A DNA stretch of 64,000 nucleotides from positions 2,002,001-2,066,000 of the forward strand of contig NZ_CP049258.1 of the NCBI RefSeq assembly GCF_011046735.1. Direction: 5' to 3'. Origin of the DNA: Nordella sp. HKS 07 (lineage in GTDB: Bacteria; Pseudomonadota; Alphaproteobacteria; Rhizobiales; Aestuariivirgaceae). The notes below the pieces were generated by a model. That model saw only the letters and a list, made by a program, of their open reading frames with translations, did no database searches and had not been told where the DNA came from. Numbering within the stretch: position 1 is the stretch's first letter; every line of letters starts with the position of its first letter. The translations under genes and the position numbers were made by a program. Shown here piece after piece: positions 51,031 to 61,430 of the stretch.

Positions 51031-51681
51031 ATGAAATTCTTCGTCGACACCGCTGAAATCAATGAAATCAAGGAACTGGCCGCCACCGGCCTCCTCGACG
51101 GCGTGACCACCAATCCCTCGCTGATCGCCAAATCCGGACGCGATTTCAAGGAAGTGATCGCCGAGATCTGCGCCGCGGTGGAGGGGCCGGTAAGCGCCGA
51201 AGTGACGGCGCTCGATGCCGACGGCATGGTCGCCGAGGGCAAGAAGCTCGCCAAGATCGCCAAGAATGTCGCGGTGAAAGTGCCGCTCACCCTCGATGGA
51301 CTCAAGGCCTGCCGGACGCTGACCCAGGCCGGCACCATGGTCAATGTCACCCTGTGCTTCTCGGCCAATCAGGCGCTGCTCGCCGCCAAGTCCGGCGCCA
51401 CCTTCATCTCGCCGTTCATCGGCCGTCTCGACGACATCAATATCGACGGCATGGAGCTCATCCGCGAGATCCGCCAGATCTATGATAATTACGATTTCGG
51501 CACCGAGATCCTGGCTGCCTCGATCCGCACCGCCAATCATGTGAAGGAAGCGGCTCTCATCGGCGCCGATGTGGCGACCGTTCCGCCCGCGGTGCTGAAA
51601 GGTCTGATCAAGCATCCTCTGACCGACAAGGGTATCGAGTCCTTCCTCGCCGACTGGAAGAAGACCGGCCAGGCGATTTGA
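51031..51681 (+). CDS. fsa: Fructose-6-phosphate aldolase (transaldolase-like)
   Basis: A 216-residue small transaldolase-family enzyme: [37 protein letters not shown]; the Schiff-base lysine in [16 protein letters not shown]; and [20 protein letters not shown]. The length (about 215) is that of the FSA/TalC group and shorter than true transaldolase. AAGGACATCGCC precedes the ATG. It is followed by xerC, an order often found in Rhizobiales near priA. Confidence 0.9.
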   Translation: MKFFVDTAEINEIKELAATGLLDGVTTNPSLIAKSGRDFKEVIAEICAAVEGPVSAEVTALDADGMVAEGKKLAKIAKNVAVKVPLTLDGLKACRTLTQAGTMVNVTLCFSANQALLAAKSGATFISPFIGRLDDINIDGMELIREIRQIYDNYDFGTEILAASIRTANHVKEAALIGADVATVPPAVLKGLIKHPLTDKGIESFLADWKKTGQAI

Positions 51682-51707
51682 TCCGTCACCCGCTTGCACT
51701 GACCTAG

Positions 51708-51733
51708 TGGATCCCGGCTTTCGCCGGGATGAC
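51708..51733. repeat. Short palindromic repeat (TGGATCCCGGC type)
   Basis: TGGATCCCGGCTTTCGCCGG then GATGAC. The stem is ATCCCGGC/GCCGGGAT with loop TTTC. The same 26-base unit occurs at 55102, 55162 (reversed), 55577, 63502 (reversed) and 63576, always between genes. It lies here between fsa and xerC. Confidence 0.85.
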
Positions 51734-51777
51734 GGCAGTAGGTGATCTCGTAACCATTTCGGCGCTAGTCTGGGACC

Positions 51778-52725
51778 ATGTCCCAGGCGAGCGATCTCGA
51801 GCTGTTCCATGCCGCGCCCGACACGGCCAAGACCGTCGCGGCGTGGCTTTCCTATTTCAAGACGGAACGGCGCGCTTCCGCCCACACGCTCGATGCCTAT
51901 GGCCGCGACATCGGCCAGTTCATGGCCTTTCTCGCCGATCATCTGGGCGGCTCTCCGACGCTCGATGACCTCGCTGGGCTGACGCCATCCGATTTCCGCG
52001 CCTTCCTGGCGCGCCGGCGCAACGAAGGCAGCGGCAGCCGCAGCCTCGCCCGCCAGCTTTCCGCGATCCGCACCTATTTCCGGTTCCTCGAGCGGCGCAA
52101 GATCCTCACTAACGCCGCCTTGAGCGTGATCAGGGCGCCGAAAATCCCCCATGGCGTGCCGAAACCTCTGACGGCGGTCGCGGCGCGCGATCTCGTCAAG
52201 GCCGACACGCTTGCCGGTGAGGAGACGCCGGCCTGGGTCACCGCCCGCGATGCCGCCGTGCTCACCTTGCTCTATGGCTGTGGCTTGCGCATTTCGGAGG
52301 CCTTGAGCCTCACGCCGCAGCAGGCGCGCCAGGATCCGCTGACCATTCTCGGCAAGGGCGGCAAGACCCGCATCGTGCCGGTCATTCAGGCGGCGCGCGC
52401 GGCGCTTGATCGTTACCTGGCACTCTGCCCGCTGGCGCTCGATCCCAAGGCGCCGTTGTTCCGGGGCGTGAAAGGCGGTCCGCTCAATGCCCGCAACATC
52501 CAGCTCCTGATCGCCAGATTGCGCAGCGCGTTGGGCCTGCCCGATACCGCGACGCCGCATGCGCTGCGCCACTCCTTCGCCAGCCATCTCCTGGCCGGCG
52601 GCGCCAATTTGCGCACTATCCAGGAATTGCTCGGCCACTCCTCGCTGTCGACCACCCAGGTCTATACGGAGATCAACACCACCCATCTGCTCGAGCAATA
52701 TGCCAAGGCGCATCCGAGGGCCTGA
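51778..52725 (+). CDS. xerC: Tyrosine recombinase XerC
   Basis: A 315-residue chromosome-dimer resolution recombinase. The SAM-like N-terminus (AAWLSYFKTERRASAHTLDA) is followed by the catalytic domain with LLYGCGLRISEALSL (Arg), GKGGKTRIVPV (Lys), HALRHSFASHLL (His-x-x-Arg), and LGHSSLSTTQVYTEI (His, Tyr). Length and motifs match XerC. It acts with XerD at dif. The next gene starts in an ATG overlap at 52725. Confidence 0.92.
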   Translation: MSQASDLELFHAAPDTAKTVAAWLSYFKTERRASAHTLDAYGRDIGQFMAFLADHLGGSPTLDDLAGLTPSDFRAFLARRRNEGSGSRSLARQLSAIRTYFRFLERRKILTNAALSVIRAPKIPHGVPKPLTAVAARDLVKADTLAGEETPAWVTARDAAVLTLLYGCGLRISEALSLTPQQARQDPLTILGKGGKTRIVPVIQAARAALDRYLALCPLALDPKAPLFRGVKGGPLNARNIQLLIARLRSALGLPDTATPHALRHSFASHLLAGGANLRTIQELLGHSSLSTTQVYTEINTTHLLEQYAKAHPRA

Positions 52726-53735
52726 TGCCGAACCGCCTTTTCGCCGCCATCGCCGCTCTTCTCTTCGGCATCGAGATTTCTTCAGCGGCCGAGCCGCCGG
52801 CCTGCGCCGGCAAGAGCATCCTGCCGGAGCTTGCAAGCACCGCGCCCGAACTGAGCGCCAGGCTCGCGAGCGCGGAGAAGGACATCCCGAACGGTGAGGC
52901 GGTCCTCTGGCGGATCATCGACAAGACCGGCCAGGCCGAACCTTCGCATCTTTTCGGAACGATTCATCTGACCGATCCGCGTGTGCATGCCTTGTCCGAG
53001 GAAGCCCGCAACGCCATCGCGAAAGCCCGCGTCGTCGCCTTGGAAGTCAAGGAAGTAGTCGATCCGCGCGCGCATATACGCGCGTATTACCGCAACGCCC
53101 GTTTCACGGCGATGCCGCTCGGCCAGGATATGTGGGACCTCATTCCGGACGAAGATGAACGCTTCATTCGCGAAGCACCGCAGATTCCACCGGAGCGGAT
53201 GATCACGCTGGGTGCCGTCCAGCCCTGGATGGTAGCCTTCACTCTGTCCTACCCGATGTGCGAAGTCGCGCGGCAGAAGGCGGACCTCCCGGTTCTCGAC
53301 CGGGCGATCGGCCAGCTCGCTTCCGCGCATGGAGTTGCCGTGGTTGGCCTGGAAAAGGTCGAGGAGCAGATGGCGATCCTCGCGGGCGCGCCGCTCGAGC
53401 AGCAGGCACGTTTCCTCGTCATGACGGCGCGATACGGGAGTAAGATCGAGGACATGGCGGAAACCTTCGTGCAACTCCATGCCGGCCGCCGGCTGTCGAG
53501 CATGCTGCTGTTGTCGATACAGGGCGTGCCGACGGATCAGACGGACGCCGAATTATCGGCCTTCATGAAGAATGAATTGATCGACAAGCGCAACCGGATC
53601 ATGGCCGAGCGCGCCCTGCCGCTGCTGACCGACGGCAATGCCTTCATCGCCGTGGGCGCGGCGCATCTGCCGGGCGACCAAGGTCTTGTGGAGCTCTTTC
53701 GCAAAGCCGGCTACGAAGTGACGCCCGTCAACTGA
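52725..53735 (+). CDS. TraB/GumN family protein, exported
   Basis: A 336-residue protein with a signal peptide (residues 1 to about 22, ending SSAAE). Family marks: PSHLFGTIHLTDPRV (GTIH motif), RVVALEVKEV, LPLLTDGNAFIAVGAAHLPG (GxxH motif). These residues resemble a metal-dependent hydrolase or protease-like fold (Tiki/TraB superfamily). The function in bacteria is not settled. The start overlaps the xerC stop (TGATG). Confidence 0.85.
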   Translation: MPNRLFAAIAALLFGIEISSAAEPPACAGKSILPELASTAPELSARLASAEKDIPNGEAVLWRIIDKTGQAEPSHLFGTIHLTDPRVHALSEEARNAIAKARVVALEVKEVVDPRAHIRAYYRNARFTAMPLGQDMWDLIPDEDERFIREAPQIPPERMITLGAVQPWMVAFTLSYPMCEVARQKADLPVLDRAIGQLASAHGVAVVGLEKVEEQMAILAGAPLEQQARFLVMTARYGSKIEDMAETFVQLHAGRRLSSMLLLSIQGVPTDQTDAELSAFMKNELIDKRNRIMAERALPLLTDGNAFIAVGAAHLPGDQGLVELFRKAGYEVTPVN

Positions 53736-53751
53736 TCGCCTCATCCTCGCC

Positions 53752-55083
53752 ATGCCCGTCACGCCCGATCACGTCTATTCCGACACGGATATCCCCAAGA
53801 AGACAACCGTCGCCATCATCGGCGGCGGCATCATCGGCGTCGCGACGGCGCTCGAACTGGCCGAGCGCGGCGTCGACGTAACCCTGCTCGAGAAGGGCGT
53901 CATCGCCGGCGAGCAGTCGAGCCGCAATTGGGGCTGGTGCCGGCAGATGGGCCGCGATCCCCGCGAGATCCCGCTGATCCTGACCGCGCTCGAGGCGTGG
54001 CGCGGCATGAATGCCAGGATCGGCGCCGAGACCGGCTTCCGGCAATCCGGCATCCTCTATCTCTGCGAGACCGACGCGGAACTGGCGGCGCGTGAGACCT
54101 GGTATGAGCGCAACGCGAAGCCCTTCGGCCTCGACACCCGGCTTATCTCGGGCGAAGAGGCGGAGAGCCTGCAGCCCGGCGCCACGCGGCGCTGGAAAGG
54201 AGCGCTCTTCACCTCCGCCGACGGCCGCGCCGAGCCTTTCATGGCCGCGCCCGCCATGGCCCGGGGCGCCCGCGCGAAGGGCGCGAAGATTTTCACCCAC
54301 TGCGCGGTGCGGGGACTTGAAACCTCTGCCGGCAAAGTGTCGGCGGTCGTCACCGAAAAGGGCCGCATCGCCTGTGACACGGTGGTGCTGGCGGGCGGCG
54401 CCTGGTCGCGCCGCTTCCTCGGCAATCTCGACATTCCCTTCCCGCAGCTTTCCGTCGTCAATTCGGTGATGCGGTCGGCGCCGATCGAGACGCCGCTCGA
54501 GCGCTCCTGCTCGGCCGGCAAATTCGCCATCCGCAAGCGCCTCGACGGCGGCTATACAATCACACACCGGCATCTGTCGGTGGCCGACATCGTGCCTGAT
54601 TCCGTCCTCCTGTTCCGCGAATTCCTGCCCGCCTTGAAAGTCGACTGGAGCGGCCTGCGTTTGCGCTTCGGCAGGCGCTTCTTCGACGAAGCGCGGCTCA
54701 AGCGCCGCTGGGCGCTGGACGAGACATCGCCTTTCGAAGAAGTGCGCGTTCTTGATCCCGAGCCCGTGACATCGATCCTCGACGAGGCATCGGAAAGTCT
54801 CAAGGAGTTTTTCCCGGTCTTCCGCGATATCGAGATCGTCCAGCGTTGGGGTGGCGTGATCGATGCGACCCCCGATGCGGTGCCGGTGATGTCGCCGATC
54901 GCGCAGCTGCCGGGGCTCTATCTCGCAACCGGCTTCTCCGGCCATGGCTTCGGCTTAGGTCCGGGCGCCGGCAGGCTGATGGCCGATCTCGTCACCGGTG
55001 CCACCCCTTGTGTCGATCCCGCGCCCTTCCGCTACACGCGCTATTTCGACGGCACCAAGCCGCAGCCGACCACGGGGTTTTGA
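53752..55083 (+). CDS. FAD-dependent oxidoreductase, DAO/DadA type
   Basis: A 443-residue flavoenzyme with N-terminal FAD motif TVAIIGGGIIGVATALELAE (about residues 20-39), the SSRNWGWCRQMGRDP substrate-side segment, VVLAGGAWSRRFLGNL, and the C-terminal GLYLATGFSGHGFGLGPGAG. This is the pattern of D-amino acid dehydrogenase and sarcosine or glycine oxidase relatives. It starts 16 bases after the TraB gene. Substrate unknown. Confidence 0.85.
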   Translation: MPVTPDHVYSDTDIPKKTTVAIIGGGIIGVATALELAERGVDVTLLEKGVIAGEQSSRNWGWCRQMGRDPREIPLILTALEAWRGMNARIGAETGFRQSGILYLCETDAELAARETWYERNAKPFGLDTRLISGEEAESLQPGATRRWKGALFTSADGRAEPFMAAPAMARGARAKGAKIFTHCAVRGLETSAGKVSAVVTEKGRIACDTVVLAGGAWSRRFLGNLDIPFPQLSVVNSVMRSAPIETPLERSCSAGKFAIRKRLDGGYTITHRHLSVADIVPDSVLLFREFLPALKVDWSGLRLRFGRRFFDEARLKRRWALDETSPFEEVRVLDPEPVTSILDEASESLKEFFPVFRDIEIVQRWGGVIDATPDAVPVMSPIAQLPGLYLATGFSGHGFGLGPGAGRLMADLVTGATPCVDPAPFRYTRYFDGTKPQPTTGF

Positions 55084-55101
55084 GTCCTCCAACGATTTTA
55101 A

Positions 55102-55187
55102 TGGATCCCGGCTTCCGCCGGGATGACGGTGGAGGGGTATTCGCGCTCCTTCTCTCAACTCGTCATCCCGGCGAAAGCCGGGATCCA
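55102..55187. repeat. Pair of inverted short palindromic repeats
   Basis: Unit at 55102-55127 (TGGATCCCGGCTTCCGCCGG then GATGAC) and a reversed unit at 55162-55187 (GTCATCCCGGCGAAAGCCGG then GATCCA). The pair forms a larger stem between the oxidoreductase gene and the convergent GIY-YIG gene and may end transcription. Confidence 0.85.
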
Positions 55188-55221
55188 CTAAACTCCATCC
55201 GCTGACACACTGCGTGCGTAT

Positions 55222-55533
55222 TTACGCGATCCAGGCGCCACAGGTTTCGTCGAAGAGATCGCGCCAGGTTGGATTGAGCTTCTCGATCAGCTCGATCTTC
55301 CACTTCCGTTGCCATTCCTTGAGCTGCTTTTCGCGCTTGATGGCCTCCTCCATGGATCCGAGGAACTCGTACCAGACGAGTGTCTTCACGCTATACTGCC
55401 TTATGAAGCCGGCAAGCTCACCCTGCTTATGCGCCGCGACACGGCTGCAAAGGTCGCTCGTCACGCCGATATAGAGCGTGCCGTAGCGCTTGCTCGCAAG
55501 AATATAGACGGCCGGAACCTTCTCCTCGCGCAC
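55222..55533 (-). CDS. GIY-YIG nuclease family protein
   Basis: A 103-residue single-domain protein: VYILASKRYGTLYIGVTSDL carries the GIY-YIG motif (here GTLYIG), followed by LCSRVAAHKQGELAGFIRQY, and the conserved Glu in AIKREKQLKEWQRKWKIELI. Such small proteins of the UPF0213/YhbQ type are common in alphaproteobacteria. Their physiological role is unknown. Confidence 0.88.
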   Translation of the reverse strand: MREEKVPAVYILASKRYGTLYIGVTSDLCSRVAAHKQGELAGFIRQYSVKTLVWYEFLGSMEEAIKREKQLKEWQRKWKIELIEKLNPTWRDLFDETCGAWIA

Positions 55534-55576
55534 CCCCGCAAGATAACGTACTGCTGCGTATATGCAACAAGCCTAA

Positions 55577-55662
55577 TGGATCCCGGCTTTCGCCGGGATG
55601 ACAGTAGGGGGGTAGACAGGCTCCACTTCTCCCACCTTCCACCCCGGCGACAGCCGGGGGCC
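55577..55662. repeat. Short palindromic repeat plus a degenerate relative
   Basis: Full unit at 55577-55602, then ACCCCGGCGACAGCCGGGGG around 55641-55660, a related but diverged hairpin. They lie between the divergent-side end of the GIY-YIG gene and the 3' end of lpdA. Confidence 0.75.
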
Positions 55663-55703
55663 CAATAGACTCCACCAATATTGGGTCAGATGCGCGGCAA
55701 TTG

Positions 55704-57095
55704 CTACGAATGTATAGCTCGTCCCGCAACCGCCATCGCGGCTTCCTTCACCGCTTCGGCGAGCGTCGGGTGCGCGTGGGTGGTGCGTGCCAGATCTTCC
55801 GCCGAGCCGCCGAATTCCATCAGCACCGCAACCTCGTGGATGAGCTCGCCTGCTTGCGCACCCAATATATGGGCGCCGAGCACGCGGTCGGTTTTCGCAT
55901 CGGCGAGGATCTTCACGAAACCGTCGGTCGTCTGATTGGCCTTGGCGCGGCCATTGGCGAGGAACAGGAACTTGCCGGCCTTGTAGTCGACGCCTTCCGC
56001 CTTGAGCTCTTCCTCGGTCTTGCCGATCGCGGCGATCTCCGGCGTCGTATAGACGACGCTCGGAATGACGCCGTAATTCACATGACCCGCCTGGCCGGCG
56101 AGCAGCTCCGCCAGAGCGACACCTTCGTCTTCGCCCTTATGCGCCAGCATGGGGCCGCGAATGACGTCGCCGATCGCATAGATGCCGGGCACATTGGTTT
56201 CGAAATGATCGCCGACTTCGACACGGCCCTTGGCGTCGCGCTTGACGCCGACCTCATCGAGGCCGAGGCCGTTCGTATAAGGCACGCGGCCGATGGCGAG
56301 CAGCACAGTGTCGGCCTCGATCGTCTCCGCCGCGCCGCCGGCGGCCGGCTCGACCGAAAGCTTCACTTTGGATTTCGTCTTTTCGGCCCCTGTCACCTTG
56401 CTGGCGAGCTTGAAGGTGAAGCCCTGCTTGGTGAGAAGGCGCTGGAAATTCTTCGCCGTCTCCAGGTCCATGCCGGGCAGGATGCGGTCGAGATATTCGA
56501 TCACCGTGACCTTGGCGTCGAGTCGCGCCCAGACCGAGCCGAGCTCGAGCCCGATCACCCCGGCGCCGATCACCACGAGCGTCTCCGGCACCTTGTCGAG
56601 GACCAGCGCGCCGGTCGAGGAAACGATCTGCTTCTCGTCGACCTCGACGCCTTTCAATCCCGCCACGTCGGAGCCGGTGGCGATGACAATGTTCTTCGTC
56701 TCGACGATGTCCTTGCCGTCGACCTGGATCTTGCCGGGCGCCACGATCCTGGCCGTGCCGCGAATGGGCGTGATCTTGTTCTTCTTGAACAGGAAGTCGA
56801 TGCCCTTGGTATTGCCGTCGATGGCTTCCTGGCGGAAGGCCATCATCTGCTTGAGATCGAGGGTCGGCGAGACGCCGATGCCCATCTTGGCGAAAGAATG
56901 CCCGGCCTCGGCGAAGAGCTCGGAGGCATGCAGCAACGCCTTCGACGGAATGCAGCCGACATTGAGACAGGTGCCGCCATGGGTGGCGCGTTTCTCGATC
57001 ACCGCCACCTTCATGCCGAGCTGAGCCGCGCGGATGGCGCAGACATAGCCGGCAGGACCGGTGCCGATGATGGTGATGTCGAAGGGATCAGCCAT
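55704..57095 (-). CDS. lpdA: Dihydrolipoamide dehydrogenase (E3)
   Basis: A 463-residue flavoprotein that reoxidises lipoyl groups of 2-oxoglutarate dehydrogenase. FAD motif [20 protein letters not shown], redox disulfide [13 protein letters not shown] (about residues 41-53), NAD motif [16 protein letters not shown], and the C-terminal His-Glu in [13 protein letters not shown]. Last gene of the sucCDAB block, 76 bases after sucB. It could also serve other lipoyl complexes. Confidence 0.94.
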   Translation of the reverse strand: MADPFDITIIGTGPAGYVCAIRAAQLGMKVAVIEKRATHGGTCLNVGCIPSKALLHASELFAEAGHSFAKMGIGVSPTLDLKQMMAFRQEAIDGNTKGIDFLFKKNKITPIRGTARIVAPGKIQVDGKDIVETKNIVIATGSDVAGLKGVEVDEKQIVSSTGALVLDKVPETLVVIGAGVIGLELGSVWARLDAKVTVIEYLDRILPGMDLETAKNFQRLLTKQGFTFKLASKVTGAEKTKSKVKLSVEPAAGGAAETIEADTVLLAIGRVPYTNGLGLDEVGVKRDAKGRVEVGDHFETNVPGIYAIGDVIRGPMLAHKGEDEGVALAELLAGQAGHVNYGVIPSVVYTTPEIAAIGKTEEELKAEGVDYKAGKFLFLANGRAKANQTTDGFVKILADAKTDRVLGAHILGAQAGELIHEVAVLMEFGGSAEDLARTTHAHPTLAEAVKEAAMAVAGRAIHS

Positions 57096-57171
57096 TTTAT
57101 GGTTGCCTTTCTATGTACTGGGTGGCCGGGTCAAGCCCGGCCATGGAGGCGGCCATGACGAGTTCGGGGGA

Positions 57172-58422
57172 TTAGAGATCGAGCAGCGCGCGCTGCGGGT
57201 CTTCGAGCCCTTCCTTGACGCGGACGAGGAAGGTCACCGCTTCCTTGCCGTCGACGATGCGATGATCATAGGAGAGCGCCAGATACATCATCGGCCGCAC
57301 CACCACCTGGCCGCCCACCGCCACCGGGCGCTCCTGGATCTTGTGCATGCCGAGAATGCCCGATTGCGGCGCGTTGAGGATCGGCGTCGACATCAAGGAG
57401 CCATAGACGCCGCCATTGGAGATGGTGAAGGTGCCGCCCTGCATCTCGGCGATCTGCAGCTGCCCGTCGCGCGCCCGCTTGCCGTAATCATTGATCGTCT
57501 TCTCGATGCCGGCGAAGGAAAGCCGGTCGGCATCGCGCACCACCGGCACGACGAGGCCCTTGTCGGTGCCGACCGCCACGCCGATGTGATAGTAGTTCTT
57601 GTAGACGATGTCGTCACCGTCGATCTCGGCATTGACCGCCGGGATCTCCTTCAGCGCCTGGATGATCGCCTTCACGAAGAAGCTCATGAAGCCGAGCTTG
57701 ACGCCGTGCTTCTTCTCGAACACTTCCTTGTAGTGGTTGCGCAGCGCCATCACGTGGCTCATATCCACCTCGTTGAAGGTGGTGAGCATCGCGGCGGTGT
57801 TCTGCGCATCCTTGAGGCGGCGCGCGATGGTGAGGCGAAGCCTCGACATGCGCACACGCTCCTCGCGCTCGGCATCGGCCTGCGGCGAGGGCGCACGCGG
57901 CGCAGCCGGCGCGGGTGCGGCGGGCGGCACATAGACCTGAGGCGCAGGAGCGGCGGGCTTGCCCACCTGCTCCAGCACATCGCCCTTGGTCAGGCGGCCG
58001 TCCTTGCCGGTGCCGGCAATGGCAGTGGGATCAAGCTTGTTCTCTTCGACGATCTTGCGCACCGCCGGCGAAAGCGGCCTGGCTTCCGCCGCCTGAGCGG
58101 GGGCAGCCGGCGCCTGCGGCGCGGGCTCGGGCGCTTTCGCGGGCTTGGCTTCGGCCGCCTTCGGCGCCGCGGCGGCCGCAACAGCACCTTCCTCGATGGC
58201 GCCGAGAAGGGCGCCGACATTCACGGTCTGGCCGGGCTGCGCCGCGATCGTGGCGAGCACGCCCGCCGCGGGTGCCGGCACTTCCACCGTCACCTTGTCG
58301 GTTTCGAGCTCGACCAGCGGCTCATCCACCTTCACCGCTTCGCCTTGCGCCTTGAACCATTTGCCGATCGTCGCCTCGGTGACCGATTCACCGAGCTGCG
58401 GCACGCGGATTTCCTTTGCCAT
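57172..58422 (-). CDS. sucB: Dihydrolipoyl succinyltransferase (E2 of 2-oxoglutarate dehydrogenase)
   Basis: A 416-residue E2 protein. Lipoyl domain with the lipoylated lysine in [20 protein letters not shown] (about residue 43), an Ala-Pro-rich linker, the peripheral subunit-binding domain ([20 protein letters not shown]), a second linker, and the catalytic domain ending [17 protein letters not shown] (His-x-x-x-Asp). It follows sucA by three bases. In rhizobial literature the gene is also called odhB. Confidence 0.94.
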   Translation of the reverse strand: MAKEIRVPQLGESVTEATIGKWFKAQGEAVKVDEPLVELETDKVTVEVPAPAAGVLATIAAQPGQTVNVGALLGAIEEGAVAAAAAPKAAEAKPAKAPEPAPQAPAAPAQAAEARPLSPAVRKIVEENKLDPTAIAGTGKDGRLTKGDVLEQVGKPAAPAPQVYVPPAAPAPAAPRAPSPQADAEREERVRMSRLRLTIARRLKDAQNTAAMLTTFNEVDMSHVMALRNHYKEVFEKKHGVKLGFMSFFVKAIIQALKEIPAVNAEIDGDDIVYKNYYHIGVAVGTDKGLVVPVVRDADRLSFAGIEKTINDYGKRARDGQLQIAEMQGGTFTISNGGVYGSLMSTPILNAPQSGILGMHKIQERPVAVGGQVVVRPMMYLALSYDHRIVDGKEAVTFLVRVKEGLEDPQRALLDL

Positions 58423-58425
58423 CGT

Positions 58426-61374
58426 CTATTTTTCCCCTAGCGCGTCTTCGAGAAACGCCTTCAGTTCTCTTTGATGTTTGCTCATCAGGCCCGTCGCGGT
58501 GGCGGCCGACGCGGGCCTGCCGGTGTAGCGCGGGCGCCGGTGCTGGGCGCCGAGATAGTCGAGCGCCCGTTCGATGCCGGGCTGCACGAAGGTCCAGGCG
58601 CCCATATTCTGCGGCTCTTCCTGGCACCACACCATCTCCGCCTGCTTGAAACGTCCAAGCTCCTGGATCAGGGCCTTGTGCGGCCACGGATAGAGCTGCT
58701 CGACGCGCAGCAGATAGATGTCCTTCAGGCCACGCTTCTCGCGCTCCTCGAAGAGGTCGTAATAGACCTTGCCCGAGCACATCACCACGCGGCGGATCTG
58801 CTCGTCGGCGACGAGCGCGCCCGTATATTGCGCATCATCCCAAAGCAGCCGGTGGAAGCTGCTCTCAGGCCCCATCTCGGCGAGCGTCGAAACCACGCGC
58901 TTGTGGCGCAAAAGCGATTTCGGCGTCATCAGGATGAGCGGCTTGCGGATGTCGCGCTTGAGCTGGCGCCTGAGGATATGGAAGTAGTTGGCGGGCGTCG
59001 TGCAGTTCGCCACCTGCATATTGTCCTCGGCGCACATCTGCAGATAGCGCTCGAGCCTGGCGGAGGAATGTTCCGGTCCCTGGCCCTCATAGCCGTGCGG
59101 CAGGAGGCAGACGAGGCCCGACATGCGCAGCCATTTGCGCTCGCCCGACGACAGGAACTGATCGAACACCACCTGCGCGCCGTTGGCGAAATCACCGAAC
59201 TGCGCTTCCCACAGAACCAGCGTGTTGGGCTCGGCCAGCGAATAGCCGTATTCGAAACCGAGCACAGCCTCTTCCGACAGCATCGAGTTGATGACGTTGA
59301 TCCTGACCGCTTGCTGCTTCACCAGGTGATTGAGCGGCGTGTAGCGCTTCTCCGTGTCCTGGTCGACCAGCACGGCGTGGCGCTGCGAGAAGGTGCCGCG
59401 CTGCACGTCCTGGCCCGACAATCTGACCGGGAAACCTTCCTGAAGCAGCGTGCCGAAGGCGAGCTGTTCGCCCATCGCCCAGTCGATGCCCTGGCCTTCC
59501 TCGATCGTCTTGCGCCTCGCATCGAGCACGCGCTGCAAGGTGCGGTGCAGCTTGAAGCTCTTCGGCACCTTGTTGAGCTTGAGGCCGATCTCCTTGAGCT
59601 TGGTCAGGTCATAGCCCGTCTGGCCACGACGCGGGTCCTCATGGTCCTTGGCATAGCTCAGATGCGACCAGCGTCCGTCGAGCCAGTCGGCCTTGTTGGC
59701 CTTGTAGGATTCCGATGCCGCGAAATCATCATCGAGATGCTTGCGGTATTCGGCCTTCATCGCATCGAGCTGTTCCTGCGTCAGCACGCCCGCATCGATG
59801 AGGCGCTTGCCGTAGAGAGCAACGGCCGTCTGATGCGCCGCGACTCGCTTGTACATCAAGGGCTGGGTGAAGGACGGCTCGTCCGATTCGTTGTGTCCGA
59901 ATCGGCGATAGCAGAACATGTCGATGACCACCGGCTTCTTGAACTTCTGGCGGAATTCGATGGCGATCTTCGCCGCGAACACCACCGCTTCCGGATCATC
60001 GCCATTCACGTGGAAAATCGGCGCCTCGATCATCTTGGCGACGTCGGACGGATAGGGCGAGGAACGCGCCCAGAGCGGGCTCGTGGTGAAGCCGATCTGG
60101 TTGTTGACGATGAAATGGATTGAGCCGCCCGAGCGGTGGCCCCTGAGGCCCGAAAGCCCGAAGCACTCGGCCACCACGCCCTGGCCGGCAAAGGCCGCAT
60201 CGCCATGGATGAGGAGCGGCAGCACGCTGGTACGCTCCTTGTCGCCGCGCTGGTCCTGCTTGGCGCGCGCCTTGCCGAGCACCACCGGATCGACGATCTC
60301 GAGATGCGAGGGATTGGCGGTGAGCGAGAGATGCACCTGGTTGCCGTCGAATTCGCGATCGGACGACGAGCCGAGATGGTATTTGACGTCGCCCGAGCCT
60401 TCCACCTCGTCGGGCGTCGAGGAGCCGCCCTTGAATTCGTGGAAGATCGCCGAGAACGGCTTCGACATCAGATTGGCGAGCACGTTGAGGCGGCCTCTAT
60501 GCGCCATGCCGAGCACGATCTCCTGCATGCCGAGCTGGCCGCCGCGCTTGACGATCTGCTCGAGCGCCGGAATCATCGATTCGCCGCCATCGAGGCCGAA
60601 GCGCTTGGTGCCGGTATATTTCACATTGAGGAAATGCTCGAAGCCTTCCGCCGCGATGAGCTTGCCCAATATGGCGATCTTGCCTTCGGGTGTGAAGGAG
60701 ATCTCCTTGTCGGGGCCCTCGATGCGCTCCTGGATCCACGCCTTCTGGTCGGGATCGGAGATGTGCATGAACTCGACGCCGAGCGTGTTGCAATAGGTGC
60801 GCTGCAGGATGTCGACCATCTGGCGGATGGTCGCCTGCTCGAGACCCAGAACCTTGTCGATGAAGATCGGCCGGTCGAGATCGGCCTCGGTGAAGCCATA
60901 GGATTTGGGATCGAGCTCGGGCTGCGGTGTCGGCTCGCGCAGTCTGAGCGGATCGAGATCGGCGGCGAGATGACCGCGCATGCGATAGGCGCGGATCATC
61001 ATGAGCGCCCGCACCGAGTCCATCGTCGCCTTGCGCACTTCCTCGATCGAGAGCGCCTGACCCTTTTCCTTCGCCTTGGCGGCGATCTTGGCACCGACCT
61101 GCGCTTCCGCCGCCGGCCAGTTGCCGTCGAGCGCCGAGATCAGCTCGCCATTCTGCGGCTGCGGCCAGTCGGGCCGCGCCCAGGACGGGCCTTTCAACTG
61201 CTTCCTCACCGCGTCCTTGTCATCGGCCAGTGTGGCGAAGAACTGCCGCCATGCCGGATCGACCGAAGCCGGGTCGGTGAGAAACTTGTCGTAAAGCTGC
61301 TCGATGAACTGGGCGTTGCCGCCATAAAGGAAGGATGTTTGCTCGAAAGCAGTCGTGAGATCTGTCTTGTTCAT
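58426..61374 (-). CDS. sucA: 2-oxoglutarate dehydrogenase E1 component
   Basis: A protein of about 982 residues, thiamine diphosphate dependent. Marks: TAFEQTSFLYGGNAQFIEQL at the N-terminus, GMAHRGRLNVLANLMSKPFS, CFGLSGLRGHRSGGSIHFIV, DMFCYRRFGHNESDEPSF, EAQFGDFANGAQVVFDQFLS, and LMTPKSLLRHKRVVSTL. The start at 61374 (MNKTDLTTAF) matches the family; the in-frame ATG at 61434 overlaps the end of sucD. It has no strong ribosome binding site. Central TCA enzyme. Confidence 0.94.
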   Translation of the reverse strand: MNKTDLTTAFEQTSFLYGGNAQFIEQLYDKFLTDPASVDPAWRQFFATLADDKDAVRKQLKGPSWARPDWPQPQNGELISALDGNWPAAEAQVGAKIAAKAKEKGQALSIEEVRKATMDSVRALMMIRAYRMRGHLAADLDPLRLREPTPQPELDPKSYGFTEADLDRPIFIDKVLGLEQATIRQMVDILQRTYCNTLGVEFMHISDPDQKAWIQERIEGPDKEISFTPEGKIAILGKLIAAEGFEHFLNVKYTGTKRFGLDGGESMIPALEQIVKRGGQLGMQEIVLGMAHRGRLNVLANLMSKPFSAIFHEFKGGSSTPDEVEGSGDVKYHLGSSSDREFDGNQVHLSLTANPSHLEIVDPVVLGKARAKQDQRGDKERTSVLPLLIHGDAAFAGQGVVAECFGLSGLRGHRSGGSIHFIVNNQIGFTTSPLWARSSPYPSDVAKMIEAPIFHVNGDDPEAVVFAAKIAIEFRQKFKKPVVIDMFCYRRFGHNESDEPSFTQPLMYKRVAAHQTAVALYGKRLIDAGVLTQEQLDAMKAEYRKHLDDDFAASESYKANKADWLDGRWSHLSYAKDHEDPRRGQTGYDLTKLKEIGLKLNKVPKSFKLHRTLQRVLDARRKTIEEGQGIDWAMGEQLAFGTLLQEGFPVRLSGQDVQRGTFSQRHAVLVDQDTEKRYTPLNHLVKQQAVRINVINSMLSEEAVLGFEYGYSLAEPNTLVLWEAQFGDFANGAQVVFDQFLSSGERKWLRMSGLVCLLPHGYEGQGPEHSSARLERYLQMCAEDNMQVANCTTPANYFHILRRQLKRDIRKPLILMTPKSLLRHKRVVSTLAEMGPESSFHRLLWDDAQYTGALVADEQIRRVVMCSGKVYYDLFEEREKRGLKDIYLLRVEQLYPWPHKALIQELGRFKQAEMVWCQEEPQNMGAWTFVQPGIERALDYLGAQHRRPRYTGRPASAATATGLMSKHQRELKAFLEDALGEK

Positions 61375-61430
61375 TTCCACCAAGAACCGGGAACCCTGTC
61401 CGGCCCTCCTCATGTTCAACATAGAACGCG